The position numbers were made by a program, and so were the translations under genes. From assembly GCA_965228165.1 (NCBI GenBank), contig CBDDHB010000003.1, forward strand, positions 744,001-808,000: 64,000 nucleotides of DNA, in the 5' to 3' direction. The notes beneath the pieces were generated by a model that saw only the letters and a program-made list of their open reading frames with translations, did not search any database and was not told the DNA's origin. This document shows, in pieces, positions 1 through 9,084 of this stretch (position 1 is the first letter of the stretch; each line of letters begins with the position of its first letter). The stretch comes from Oleispirillum sp965228165 (GTDB lineage Bacteria > Pseudomonadota > Alphaproteobacteria > Rhodospirillales > Rhodospirillaceae).

Positions 1-834
1 CAGCGGGGTTTCCCGCACCTCGATATGGCGCAGCGCGCCGCCCAGGGCGAGAACCTCGCGCTCCTCGCGGCATTCCCCGGCGGCGCGGGCGCTGGCCGCC
101 AGTTCCCGTCCCTGTTCGCCCTGCAACAGCTCGGTTCCCTCGCGCCGCGCCGCGATCGGGTCGGCGGCCCCCACCGCGCGGGCGAAGGCGACGTTGCAGA
201 AGCTGATGTCCAGGTCCTCGTTGCGCAGCCAGATCGGCAGCGGCAGGGCGTCGAGGGCGGCGCGATAGCGGATGCGGTCGCGCCGCAGGGTTTCGATTTC
301 GCGGCGGGCCGCCTCGCTGCCCTCGACCTCGCGGGTGATGTCGGCGAACCACAGCACCGAGGTCATCCGGCTGCCGGGGGTTTCGTCGGCGCGCAGGCCG
401 GTGACCCTGAGCACCCGTCCCCGGGTCGGCGCGGCGACGACCCGGGCGAAGCTGTCGCCGCTGCGCAGAAGTTCGGCCACCGGCGCGGCCAGGGCCGCCG
501 CGTCTTCCGGATCAAGGGCCGACATCGCCTCGTCCCAGTCCGCCTTTTCGCCGTGCGGCAGGGCCAGCAGCACCGCCAGGCGGCGGCTGCACGCGACGGT
601 GGCGGCATGGGGGGAGTCGGCGTCGGCGGCGTGCACCAGGATCAGCGCGCCGTCGCCCGCCTGCGCCAGGATTCCGGCGAAGCGCGCCGCCTCGACCCCG
701 CGCGCCAGGGCGCGCGCCCGCCACGACCGCAGACGTTGCAGCAGCGCGCCGCCCAGCAGAACGGCGGCGGCCAGTCCCCCAGCCGCCGCCGTTTCGATAC
801 CGGGAGGAAGTTCGGTCAACGCCGGAAACGCCAT
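1..834 (-). CDS. PAS-type sensor protein, N-terminal part (runs off window)
   Basis: The minus-strand frame is open from an ATG at 834 to the window edge, giving 278 residues without a stop. A putative ribosome site (AAGGAA) lies about 8 bases upstream. One hydrophobic segment near residues 17-33 (AAAGGLAAAVLLGGALL) is followed by an Arg-rich stretch, which fits a single membrane anchor. A segment around residues 190-225 containing ALDALPLPIWLRNEDLDI looks like a PAS sensor domain. Such proteins usually end in a histidine kinase or other output module, but that part is outside the window, so the output is inferred only. It lies 57 bases downstream of ahcY on the same strand and may share its transcript. 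Confidence 0.7.
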   Translation of the reverse strand, partial: MAFPALTELPPGIETAAAGGLAAAVLLGGALLQRLRSWRARALARGVEAARFAGILAQAGDGALILVHAADADSPHAATVACSRRLAVLLALPHGEKADWDEAMSALDPEDAAALAAPVAELLRSGDSFARVVAAPTRGRVLRVTGLRADETPGSRMTSVLWFADITREVEGSEAARREIETLRRDRIRYRAALDALPLPIWLRNEDLDISFCNVAFARAVGAADPIAARREGTELLQGEQGRELAASARAAGECREEREVLALGGALRHIEVRETPL

Positions 835-891
835 GACCCCGTTCCTTTTCCCCGTCTGCGCGTTCTCCGGCGCGAACCGCCGAAGACGTCC

Positions 892-2187
892 TCAGTAACG
901 ATATTCCTCCGGCTTGAAGGGGCCGTCAACCGACACCCCGATGTAGGCCGCCTGCTCCGGGCTCATCTTCTGGAGCTTCACCCCCAGCTTGCCGAGGTGC
1001 AGCGCCGCGACCTTTTCGTCCAGGGTCTTGGGCAGAACGTAGACCTTCTTCTCGTAGGCCTGGGGGTTGTTCCACAGTTCGATCTGCGCCAGCACCTGAT
1101 TGCTGAACGAGGCGCTCATCACGAAGCTGGGATGGCCGGTGGCGCAACCCAGGTTGACCAGGCGGCCTTCCGCCAGGACGATGATCCGCTTGCCATCGGG
1201 GAACTCCACCTCGTCCACCTGCGGCTTCACCGGCATCCACTTGAAGTTGCGCAGCCCGGCGATCTGGATCTCGCTGTCGAAGTGGCCGATGTTGCAGACG
1301 ATCGCCCGGTCCTTCATCGCCCGCATGTGATCGACGGTGATCACGTCGATGTTGCCGGTGGCGGTGACGAAGATGTCGCCGCGCGGCGCGGCTTCCTCCA
1401 TCGTCGTCACTTCGAAGCCTTCCATCGCCGCCTGCAACGCGCAGATCGGATCGACCTCGGTGACGATGACGCGGCAACCGGCGCGGGACAGGCTGTCCGC
1501 CGAACCCTTGCCGACGTCGCCGAAGCCCGCGACCACCGCCACCTTGCCCGCCATCATCACGTCGGTGGCGCGGCGGATGCCGTCGACCAGGGACTCGCGG
1601 CAGCCGTATTTGTTGTCAAATTTCGACTTGGTGACGCTGTCGTTGACGTTGATCGCCGGAACCAGCAGCGAGCCTTCGCGCGCCATTTCATGCAGGCGGT
1701 GGACGCCGGTGGTGGTTTCCTCGGAGATGCCGCGCACGTCCTTCATCAGGTCGGGGAATTTCTCGTGCATCATCTTGGTCAGGTCGCCGCCGTCGTCCAG
1801 GATCATGTTCGGACGCCAGCCGTTCGGCCCCAGGATCATCTGTTCGATGCACCAGTCGGCCTCTTCCAGGGTTTCGCCCTTCCAGGCGAACACCGGAATC
1901 CCCGCCTTGGCGATGGCGGCGGCGGCATGGTCCTGCGTCGAATAGATGTTGCAGGAGCTCCAGCGCACTTCCGCGCCAAGGGCGATCAGGGTCTCGATGA
2001 GGACGGCGGTCTGGATGGTCATGTGCAGGCAGCCCGCGATGCGCGCGCCCTTCAGCGGCTGCTTCGGGCCGTATTCGGCGCGCACCGCCATCAGACCCGG
2101 CATTTCGACCTCGGCAAGGACGATCTCCTTGCGGCCCCAGTCCGCCAAGCCGATATCGGCAACCTTGTAGTCGGTGAATTCCGTCAT
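892..2187 (-). CDS. ahcY: Adenosylhomocysteinase (S-adenosyl-L-homocysteine hydrolase)
   Basis: This 431-residue protein hydrolyses S-adenosylhomocysteine to adenosine and homocysteine, clearing the product inhibitor of methyltransferases in the cytoplasm. Family hallmarks are visible: the substrate region SSCNIYSTQDHAAAA, the NAD-binding Rossmann motif GFGDVGKG, and the C-terminal KPEEYRY. The frame is open upstream to 2268, but the start at 2187 is preferred because GAGGACGAG directly precedes it and the protein then begins MTEFTDYKVADI as in relatives. A good sigma-70-like promoter lies 58-86 bases upstream. Homology is unambiguous. Confidence 0.97.
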   Translation of the reverse strand: MTEFTDYKVADIGLADWGRKEIVLAEVEMPGLMAVRAEYGPKQPLKGARIAGCLHMTIQTAVLIETLIALGAEVRWSSCNIYSTQDHAAAAIAKAGIPVFAWKGETLEEADWCIEQMILGPNGWRPNMILDDGGDLTKMMHEKFPDLMKDVRGISEETTTGVHRLHEMAREGSLLVPAINVNDSVTKSKFDNKYGCRESLVDGIRRATDVMMAGKVAVVAGFGDVGKGSADSLSRAGCRVIVTEVDPICALQAAMEGFEVTTMEEAAPRGDIFVTATGNIDVITVDHMRAMKDRAIVCNIGHFDSEIQIAGLRNFKWMPVKPQVDEVEFPDGKRIIVLAEGRLVNLGCATGHPSFVMSASFSNQVLAQIELWNNPQAYEKKVYVLPKTLDEKVAALHLGKLGVKLQKMSPEQAAYIGVSVDGPFKPEEYRY

Positions 2188-2244
2188 CTCGTCCTCTCCG
2201 TATACGCCCGCGAACGCCCCGCGCCCGCGAATCCAGGTCGCGGG

Positions 2245-2273
2245 ATCATATAGGGTGTCATCACCCATCTCAA
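2245..2273 (-). promoter_or_regulatory. Candidate sigma-70-type promoter for ahcY
   Basis: Read on the minus strand, TTGAGA (2273-2268) and TATGAT (2250-2245) are separated by exactly 17 bases, and the start codon of ahcY follows about 58 bases later. The leader contains a short inverted repeat (CCCGCG...CGCGGG, about 2223-2244). I could not match this leader to the SAH riboswitch consensus. Confidence 0.5.
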
Positions 2274-2352
2274 CAGATTATCCGGATGGAGGGTTGCGCC
2301 ACGGCGAAAGAGTGGCATATACCCGAAAACCTTCCCCGCCAAGGAACCCGCC

Positions 2353-3305
2353 ATGGAACAGGTCGTCAGCGTCTTCGCGCCGGTCTTCGTCATCGCCGCG
2401 CTGGGATATCTGTGCGGCCGCCTGGGGCTGCTTGGTCCGGCGGGTCCGACGGTGCTGTCGCGCTTCGTCTTCTTCGTCGCGATGCCGCCGCTGATTTTCA
2501 TTACCCTGGCCAGCCGCCGCCCCAACGAGGTCGCCCACTGGGGCTATCTCGGCGCGTATTTCCTGGCGATCCTGACCGGCGGCCTAGTCTTCCTGGCCGC
2601 CGCCCGCGCCCTGTTCCGGGAACGGGGGCGAAGCTGGCGCTCGGCATTTTCGCGGCGGTCAACGGCAACGCCGGGTACCTCGGCAACCCGATCTGCCTCT
2701 ATGCCTTCGGTTCGCCGCTGCCCGCCATTCTGGCCACCGTCATCCACATGATTTTCGTCTATCCCCTGCTGATCACCTGGATCGAGATCGACCTCGCCCG
2801 CGAACAGGGCGCGCCGATGTCCTCGCTTGCCGCGAAGATCGGCCAGGTCTTCCTGGTGGTGGCGAAGAATCCGCTGCTGATGGGCACCTTACTGGGGGTG
2901 GCGGCGGTGACGATGGGGTTCGCCGCGCCGCAATGGCTGGAGCGCGCCTGCAATCTTCTGGGGCGGGGGGCGATTCCGGTGGCGGTGTTCGCCCTGGGCC
3001 TGACCCTGGCGGAAAAGGACGTCGAGGCGGCGGGCGGCGACCCGCGCGAGATCGCCCTCGCCGCCCTGGTCAAGCTGGCGCTGATTCCGCTTCTCGCCTT
3101 CGCTCTGGGGCGCTTCGCCTTCGGCCTGGCGGGGACGGAGCTGGCCTCCCTGGTCTTCGTCGCCGCCCTGCCCTCGCCGAAGAACGCCTTCATCCTGGCG
3201 CAGCGCTACGGCGTCGCGGTGCGCCACACCGCGATGACGGTGCTGGTCACCACCCTGGCCTCGGCGGCGACCCTGCCCCTGATCCTGTACGCGTTCGGCG
3301 GATAG
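2353..3305 (+). pseudogene. AEC-family (auxin efflux carrier-like) permease, frameshifted
   Basis: The gene starts at ATG 2353 with AAGGA upstream and begins MEQVVSVFAPVFVIAALGYL, typical of AEC permeases, which are about 310 residues with around ten membrane helices. The frame changes at a run of five G (about 2629-2633). Upstream it reads LFRERG, and downstream the correct continuation KLALGIFAAVNGNAGYLGNP is one frame over. Restoring one G gives an intact 317-residue protein with the conserved NAGYLGNP motif and full C-terminus. Because everything else is conserved, a sequencing indel is as likely as a true pseudogene. The substrate is unknown; AEC proteins export auxin-like or carboxylate anions. 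Confidence 0.8.
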
Positions 3306-3314
3306 AGCCGCAGC

Positions 3315-5093
3315 CTATGCCTCGCAACGGGCGTTGAATTCGGCGACCAGACGGCGGATTTCCGCGCCGTCGGACTGGCGCAGCACGGCGCGCACCAGGG
3401 CGTGCGCCGCGTCCGCCTCGATGCGGCGGATGCGTTCCTTGACCAGCAGCAGGTTCGACGGCGCCATCGACAATTCGCCGATGCCCATGCCCAGCAGCAG
3501 CCCGGTATAGTGGGGATCGCCCGCCACCTCGCCGCACACCGACACCGGCACGTTGGCGCGCCGCCCCGCCTCGGCGGTGAAGTGAATCAGGCGCAGCACC
3601 GCCGGATGCATGCTGTCGTAGAGGTACGACACCTGTTCGTCCGAGCGGTCGATCGCCAGGGTGTACTGGGTCAGATCGTTGGTGCCGATGGACAGGAAAT
3701 CCGCTTCCTTGGCGATGGCGTCGGCGTTCAGCGCCGCGCCCGGCACCTCGATCATCACCCCCAGAGGCGGCGGCGCGTCGGGCACCGGCACTCCGGCGCG
3801 CTTCAGGGCGGCATAGGTCTCGGCATAGTGGACGCGGCACTGCCGGAGTTCGTCCAGCGACCCGACCATCGGCAGCAGCACCTGCACCGGGCCGTGATAG
3901 GCGGCGCGCATCGCCGCCGCGAACTGGGTGCGCAGCAGTTCCGGGCGGGCGAGGGACAGGCGCACCGCGCGCAAGCCCATCGCCGGATTCGGCCCCGCCC
4001 CCAGGTCGAACAGGCGGGACAGCTTGTCGCCGCCGACGTCCAGGGTGCGGAAGGTCACCGGGTGGCCGCCCATCCGCTCCACCACCGCGGTCAGGGTGGC
4101 GGTCTGCTCGTCGGCGTCAGGCAGGTCGTCGCGGTTCATGTAGAGGAATTCCGAGCGGAACAGGCCGATCCCTTCCGCCCCCGCCAGCACCGCCGGACCG
4201 GTTTCCTCCGGGCGCTCGATGTTGGCCATCAGGATGGCGCGATAGCCGTCGCGGGTCACCGCCGGCAGGCTGCGCAGGCGGTTGAGCGACCGCGACCGGC
4301 GCAACGCCGCCGCCCGCCACTTGCGATAGTCGGCCAATTGTTCGGGGGTGGGGTTGAGGATCACCCGCCCCTCGGTGCCGTCGACGATCACCGTGCCGCC
4401 GGGGCTCAAGCCCCGGGTCAGGCCGGAAACCCCGACCACCGCCGGAATTCCCAGGGACCGGGCCATGATCGCGGTGTGGCTGGTCGCGCCGCCGAATTCG
4501 GTGGCGAAGGCGACCACCCGCTCCGGGTCCATCTGCGCGGTGTCCGCCGGGGTCAGTTCGTCGGCGAGGATGATCGATTGGCGCGGCAGATCGGCGAAGG
4601 GGGTGTCCTCTTCGTGACCCAGGCGGCGCACCAGCCGCTGGCCGAGGTCGCGCACGTCGAGCGCCCGCGCCGCCAGGTATTCGTCCTCCATCGCCGCGAA
4701 GGCCTGCGCCAGATCGTCGATCTGCCGCTTCACCGCCGCCTCGGCGTTGATCCGCTTGTCCCCGATCAGGGCCTCGACGCCGCGCACCAGGCGCGACCGC
4801 TGCAACATGTGGGTATGCGCGTCGAGAATGAACGACACCTCTTCCGATGCCTGTTCCGGCAGGCGGCGCGCCTCGTCCCGGATTTTCCGCAGATCCCCGG
4901 TGACGCCGTCCACGGCGACGCGGAAGCGATCGATTTCCGCCTTCACCCGGTTGGCCGGGACGCAGTATTCGACCACCGACAGGCCGCCGGTCTCGTGCAC
5001 GTAGGCGATGCCGAGCGCGACCCCGGGGCTGACCCCCACGCCGTGCATGATGCGGGTCGGCAATTCCGGAATCGGCTGATCGTCAATCTTCAT
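3315..5093 (-). CDS. ptsI: Phosphoenolpyruvate-protein phosphotransferase (PTS enzyme I)
   Basis: Enzyme I takes phosphate from phosphoenolpyruvate and passes it to HPr. The 592-residue protein has the phospho-histidine motif GGATSHTAIM (His206), the PEP-binding region with GIGLFRSEFLYMN, and the C-terminal FLSIGTNDLTQYTLA and CGEVAGD motifs. There is no N-terminal GAF domain, so it is the PtsI form, not PtsP. Its start overlaps the stop of the HPr gene by 11 bases, so the two are translationally coupled. No sugar-specific EIIB or EIIC is found nearby, so a regulatory role rather than sugar uptake is inferred. Confidence 0.95.
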   Translation of the reverse strand: MKIDDQPIPELPTRIMHGVGVSPGVALGIAYVHETGGLSVVEYCVPANRVKAEIDRFRVAVDGVTGDLRKIRDEARRLPEQASEEVSFILDAHTHMLQRSRLVRGVEALIGDKRINAEAAVKRQIDDLAQAFAAMEDEYLAARALDVRDLGQRLVRRLGHEEDTPFADLPRQSIILADELTPADTAQMDPERVVAFATEFGGATSHTAIMARSLGIPAVVGVSGLTRGLSPGGTVIVDGTEGRVILNPTPEQLADYRKWRAAALRRSRSLNRLRSLPAVTRDGYRAILMANIERPEETGPAVLAGAEGIGLFRSEFLYMNRDDLPDADEQTATLTAVVERMGGHPVTFRTLDVGGDKLSRLFDLGAGPNPAMGLRAVRLSLARPELLRTQFAAAMRAAYHGPVQVLLPMVGSLDELRQCRVHYAETYAALKRAGVPVPDAPPPLGVMIEVPGAALNADAIAKEADFLSIGTNDLTQYTLAIDRSDEQVSYLYDSMHPAVLRLIHFTAEAGRRANVPVSVCGEVAGDPHYTGLLLGMGIGELSMAPSNLLLVKERIRRIEADAAHALVRAVLRQSDGAEIRRLVAEFNARCEA

Positions 5094-5388
5094 GGAACTT
5101 GGCTTCCACCAGGGCGCACAGAGCGCCGAGCGCCGCCGCCGCCTCGTTGCCTTCCGCCGACAGACGGATGGTGCAACCGGGTCCGGCCGCCAGCATCATC
5201 AGGCCCATGATCGATTCGCCCGACACCGTCTGACCGTTCTTCGACACCGAAACCCGCGCGTCGAATCCCCCCGCCAGCTTGACGAACTTGGCGGCGGCTC
5301 GGGCATGCAGGCCGCGCAGGTTGCGGATTTTCACCTCGCGCTCGGCGGGACCGGGACTGTTCAACGCTTCGCTCCGTCGGAATGTCAT
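5083..5388 (-). CDS. ptsH: HPr phosphocarrier protein
   Basis: HPr shuttles phosphate between enzyme I and EIIA. The 101-residue protein shows the active-site region RNLRGLHARAAAKF with the phospho-accepting His28. A serine in SGESIMGLMML (Ser59) sits at the position phosphorylated by HPr kinase in other bacteria. It carries a short N-terminal extension before the usual HPr fold. It lies between the EIIA and enzyme I genes in one minus-strand operon, and the HPr kinase gene is only about 1.4 kb upstream, which supports Ser59 being a real regulatory site. Confidence 0.95.
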   Translation of the reverse strand: MTFRRSEALNSPGPAEREVKIRNLRGLHARAAAKFVKLAGGFDARVSVSKNGQTVSGESIMGLMMLAAGPGCTIRLSAEGNEAAAALGALCALVEAKFHED

Positions 5389-5392
5389 GACG

Positions 5393-5794
5393 TCAGGACT
5401 GGGCCAGCAGCTTGGAGGCGACGTTGATGTACTTGCGTCCCGCCTCCTGCGCGCTGATCACCGCGTCGTTCAAGGATTCGCTGTTCCGCACCGAGGCCAG
5501 CTTGATCAGCATCGGCAGGTTGACCCCGGCGATCACCTCGACGCGGGTCTTGTCCATGATCGAGATGGCGAGGTTGGACGGCGTGCCGCCGAACATGTCG
5601 GTCAGCACCACCGCGCCGTCGCCGTCGCTGACCGCGCCGACGCTGTCCATGATGTCCTGGCGGCGGCGTTCCATGTCGTCGTCGGGGCCGATGCACACCG
5701 CCTTGATCCGCTCCTGCGGGCCGACCACGTGTTCGAGGGCGGCGATCAGTTCCTCGGCCAGACGGCCGTGGGTGACGAGTACCATGCCGATCAT
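5393..5794 (-). CDS. PTS EIIA component, mannose/fructose family (regulatory)
   Basis: A 133-residue single-domain EIIA of the mannose (EIIA-Man) family. It begins MIGMVLVTHGRLAEELI, where His9 is the expected phosphorylation site, and contains the family motif DMFGGTPSNLAIS. The start has AAGGAACGG upstream. It is followed 4 bases later by ptsH. In alphaproteobacteria this stand-alone EIIA with EI, HPr and HprK acts as a phosphorylation sensor rather than a sugar importer. That role is known from the family; here it is inferred from context. Confidence 0.92.
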   Translation of the reverse strand: MIGMVLVTHGRLAEELIAALEHVVGPQERIKAVCIGPDDDMERRRQDIMDSVGAVSDGDGAVVLTDMFGGTPSNLAISIMDKTRVEVIAGVNLPMLIKLASVRNSESLNDAVISAQEAGRKYINVASKLLAQS

Positions 5795-5891
5795 GCGCGT
5801 TCCGTTCCTTCCCTCTGCCCCGGACCGACCGGGTGCGGCCTATAAAGCCGCTTTTTCCGCCCGCTTTCAAGTGGCGCGGGCCTCTTCCCCC

Positions 5892-6797
5892 TCAGGCCTC
5901 GGGGCTTTGCAATTCCCGATGGCGCACCGAGGTGCCGTAGCCCGCCTCGGCCAGCCAGTTTCCCAGACGCTCGGCGACGAACACCGAACGATGACGCCCG
6001 CCGGTGCAGCCCACCGCCAGGGTCAGATAGCTTTTCCCCTCGGTCACGTAGCGCGGCAGCAGCGGCTCCAGAAGCCCGGTCAGCCGCTCCATGAATTCGG
6101 GAAAATCCGGGTCCGCCGCGACATAGGCCTGCACCGGCGCGTCGCGCCCGGTGCGGTCGCGCAAGGCCGGATCGTAGTGCGGATTGCGCAAAAAGCGCAC
6201 GTCGAACACCAGATCCGCCTCGCGCGGCAGGCCGCGCCGGAACGAGAACGAGGTGACGAAGACGTGCAGCCCGGTGGCGGCCAGACCGTAGCGCGAGAAC
6301 AGCATGGTCTTGAGCGCGCCGGGCGGCAGGTCCGTGGTGTCGATGACGTCGTCGGCGCGCTCCTTCAGGGGCGCCAGCAACTGGCGTTCCAGGGCGATGC
6401 CGTCGACCAGGGGGCGGTCCACCGCCAGGGGATGGCGGCGGCGGGTTTCGGTATAGCGGCGCTGCAACACGTCGTCGTCGCAGTCCAGAAAAACGATGCG
6501 CGGACGCAAGCCCTCCGCCTGCTCGACGTCGCGCAGCAGGTTGCCGATCGCCTCGACGTCGAAATCGCGGGTGCGGATATCGACGCCGATCGCCAGCGGA
6601 CGCCGCACCCCGCGGTATTCCGCCCAGGCGTTCGCCTCGTCGCCGATCATCGGGCGCAAGAGGAACAGGGGCACGTTGTCCACCGCCTCGTAGCCCAGAT
6701 CCTCGAAGGTTTTGAGCGTGGTGCTTTTGCCCGCGCCGGACAGGCCGGTCACCAGCACCACCTCGCGCGGCGGGGAAACGGCGGAAGCCCCGGACAT
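5892..6797 (-). CDS. rapZ: RapZ, nucleotide-binding RNase adapter protein
   Basis: A 301-residue P-loop protein with the Walker A motif GLSGAGKST (about residues 18-26) and the conserved C-terminal block TVAVGCTGGRHRSV-like (here LAVGCTGGRHRSVFV). In E. coli RapZ directs RNase E to the small RNA GlmZ and controls amino-sugar synthesis; in alphaproteobacteria the target is not established. The chosen ATG at 6797 overlaps the stop of hprK in a TGATG arrangement, indicating translational coupling. A longer open frame upstream overlaps hprK and is rejected. Confidence 0.93.
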   Translation of the reverse strand: MSGASAVSPPREVVLVTGLSGAGKSTTLKTFEDLGYEAVDNVPLFLLRPMIGDEANAWAEYRGVRRPLAIGVDIRTRDFDVEAIGNLLRDVEQAEGLRPRIVFLDCDDDVLQRRYTETRRRHPLAVDRPLVDGIALERQLLAPLKERADDVIDTTDLPPGALKTMLFSRYGLAATGLHVFVTSFSFRRGLPREADLVFDVRFLRNPHYDPALRDRTGRDAPVQAYVAADPDFPEFMERLTGLLEPLLPRYVTEGKSYLTLAVGCTGGRHRSVFVAERLGNWLAEAGYGTSVRHRELQSPEA

Positions 6798-7270
6798 CAG
6801 TTGACCCGGTCGCGGCGGCCCAAGACCGCCTCCAGCGCCACCGCCACCACCTGGGGCGCCGAGGCGGCGAAGGAGAACACCCGCACCGCCGGAACCTCGA
6901 CCCCCAGAATCCGCCGGGCGAGCGAATCCGGCATGCGTTCGACCCGCGCGGCGTCGGTCACCAGATCGACCACCAGGGCGACGGGGAAGGCCTCCTCGGC
7001 CAGGGCGGCGCCGGGCACGGTGACCAGGCCGAGACCCCGCACCTCCATCATCCCGGCGATGGCGGGCGGACAGGCGGCGCGGAGGAAACCGTCGCGGACG
7101 AAAATCCGGGTCTGATCGTCGGCGATCAGGCGCGCGCCTTCGGCGATCAGGCGCAGCGCCAGATCGGACTTGCCGCACCCCGGCGCGCCGATCAGCAGCA
7201 CCGCGTGGCCGTCGATGGCGACGGCGGAGGCGTGTTCGCAGATCTCCAGTCGGTCCGATGCGGGTTCCAT
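6797..7270 (-). CDS. hprK: HPr kinase/phosphorylase, short alphaproteobacterial form
   Basis: The 157-residue protein corresponds to the catalytic C-terminal domain of HPr kinase, with the P-loop GAPGCGKSD (about residues 28-36) and the downstream DDQT and MEVRGLG motifs. Like other alphaproteobacterial members it lacks the N-terminal domain of Firmicutes HprK. The start at 7270 is preferred over an ATG 27 bases upstream because GTGAGG precedes it and the product then matches the family. It sits between chvG and rapZ in the same direction, linking the PTS to the ChvG/ChvI system. Confidence 0.92.
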   Translation of the reverse strand: MEPASDRLEICEHASAVAIDGHAVLLIGAPGCGKSDLALRLIAEGARLIADDQTRIFVRDGFLRAACPPAIAGMMEVRGLGLVTVPGAALAEEAFPVALVVDLVTDAARVERMPDSLARRILGVEVPAVRVFSFAASAPQVVAVALEAVLGRRDRVN

Positions 7271-7301
7271 GACCTCACCGTCGCGCGACGGACGCACCCT
7301 G

Positions 7302-9039
7302 TCAATGGTCGAGGCCGGGGAAATGCCGGGGGAAGTTCAGAATGAAGCGCGCGCCGGGAACTCCGGGCCCGTCGATGTCGCGGCGGTTGACCGCCGAGAT
7401 CCGGCCGCCCAGACCCTCGACGATCTGCTTGGAGATCGCCAGCCCGAGTCCCGAGTGGGTGCCGAACTTCTCCCCCGGCGGCCGTTCGGAATAGAAACGG
7501 TCGAAGATCGCCGCCTCCTTGCCCTCGGGAACCCCCGGCCCCTCGTCGTCCACCTCGACCATCACCGTCTGGGCGAAGGCCCCCGACCCGGCATAGGCGC
7601 GCAGGGTGATCCTTCCCTCCGGCGGGCTGAAGGTGACGGCGTTGCGGATCAGGTTGCGGAACACCTGCACCAGACGCCCCTCCGCCCCCAGAATCCACAA
7701 CTCCTCGGTATCCGGCAGATCGACGACGATCGACGGGCCGACGCCGCCGCGCGGCAGGTTTTCCACCTCGGCGAGGGCGGTCACCATGGCGCGCAGGTCA
7801 AGGGGGGGCGGCGGCGGCCTTCAGCAGTTCGGCATCGACCCGCGACAGATCGGAAACGTCGCTGATCAGGCGGTCGATGCGCTGCACGTCCTCGGCCAGG
7901 ATGGTCAACAGGCGGCGAAGCGCCTGGGGATCGTCGATGCGGCTGGCGGTTTCCACCGCGCTGCGCATCGACGACAGCGGATTCTTGATCTCGTGCGCGA
8001 CGTCGGCGGCGAAACGCTCGGTCGCCTCAACGCGGCCCCACAGGGCTTCGGTCATCTGACCCAGGGCCAGCGACAAATCGCCGATTTCGTCGTCGCGGCG
8101 CGACAGGTCGGGAATCGCGCCGCGCCCGCCGCGCCCGCTTTGCACCTGCGCCGCGGCGCGCGCCAGGCGGCGCACCGGATGGACGATGGTGCCCGCCTGA
8201 TAGAGCGACAGCAGGAAGGTCACCCCCAAGGTGATCAGGAACAGGCGCAGAATCGCCTTGCGCACCTGGAAGACGCTGGCGTCCACGCTGTCCGAAGTGG
8301 CGTTGACCAGCACCGCGCCGACCACCTGCTTGTAATACTGCATCGGCACCGCGACCGACAGCACGTCCACCGGATCGCCCAGGCGCACCGCCTCGGCCGC
8401 CTCGCCGTAGCGCAACGCCGCTTCCAGTTCCTCGTAGGCGGCGACCGGATCGGCCGGCGCCTCGGGATAGGAGCGCACCCCCTCGTCGCGCGCGGTCAGG
8501 CGACCGATCAGGCCGAGAACCTTGTCGTTGAACAGGCGCAGCAGGCGATCGGCGGCGGGATACAGACGGGGCGGCGGCAGGGGCTCGACCTCGACCAGGC
8601 CGCCGGAGACGAACATGTAGCGGCTGTCGGCGAGAAGCATTCCGGATTCGTCGAACAGGCGCACCCGCCGCCCGCTGTGCGCGGACAGCCGCCGCACCAT
8701 GTGGCGCGCCTCGGCCGGCAGCAGGCGGTAGCCGTGGCCGCCGCCGAACAGGGCGGAGGTATCGCGCGACCCCCGCAACGGCTGCTCGGACACCACCGCG
8801 CTTTCCGCCACCGCGGCGGCGATCATCTCGCCCTGGGCGCGCATCGACACCAACTCGGCGTGCATCAGGCCCTGCTCGTAGGTGTCGAGGTAAAGCGCCC
8901 CCATCACCAGGAACAAGGGCGCCAGCAGATTGACCGCCAGAATCTTGCGGGTGAGCGGCGATATCCTCCGCAACCGCCGCGCCAGACCGGCGGCGTCGAA
9001 ACGGCGAGGCTCCCCCGGCCGCGACGGCATCGGCGTCAC
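7302..9039 (-). pseudogene. chvG: Sensor histidine kinase ChvG (ExoS-like), frameshifted
   Basis: ChvG is the membrane kinase of the ChvG/ChvI pair that senses acid or envelope stress and controls central metabolism and surface polymers. The N-terminal frame (start 9039) shows a membrane helix after RRISPLTRKILAVN, a periplasmic stimulus-sensing domain, a second helix, HAMP, and the H-box VAHEIKNPLSSMRSA. A run of seven C (minus strand; 7802-7808) breaks the frame after AAAAP. The other frame continues LDLRAMVTALAEVE and carries the ATPase boxes NLIRNAVTFS, DEGPGVPEG and SGLGLAISK. Removing one base restores a roughly 578-residue kinase, so this may be a sequencing error. Confidence 0.85.
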
Positions 9040-9084
9040 GCTGCCTCCTTCCGCGCGGCGAAGGGTGCTTCCCGCCGCATCGGC

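Noticed and set aside
25..2253. Long plus-strand open frame across ahcY and the PAS gene
   Set aside because: It is antisense to ahcY, is Arg/His/Gly-rich with no family similarity, and reflects the absence of stops opposite GC-rich genes.
2188..2300. SAH riboswitch upstream of ahcY
   Set aside because: The leader is short and lacks the conserved core of that class; only a simple inverted repeat and a promoter are visible.
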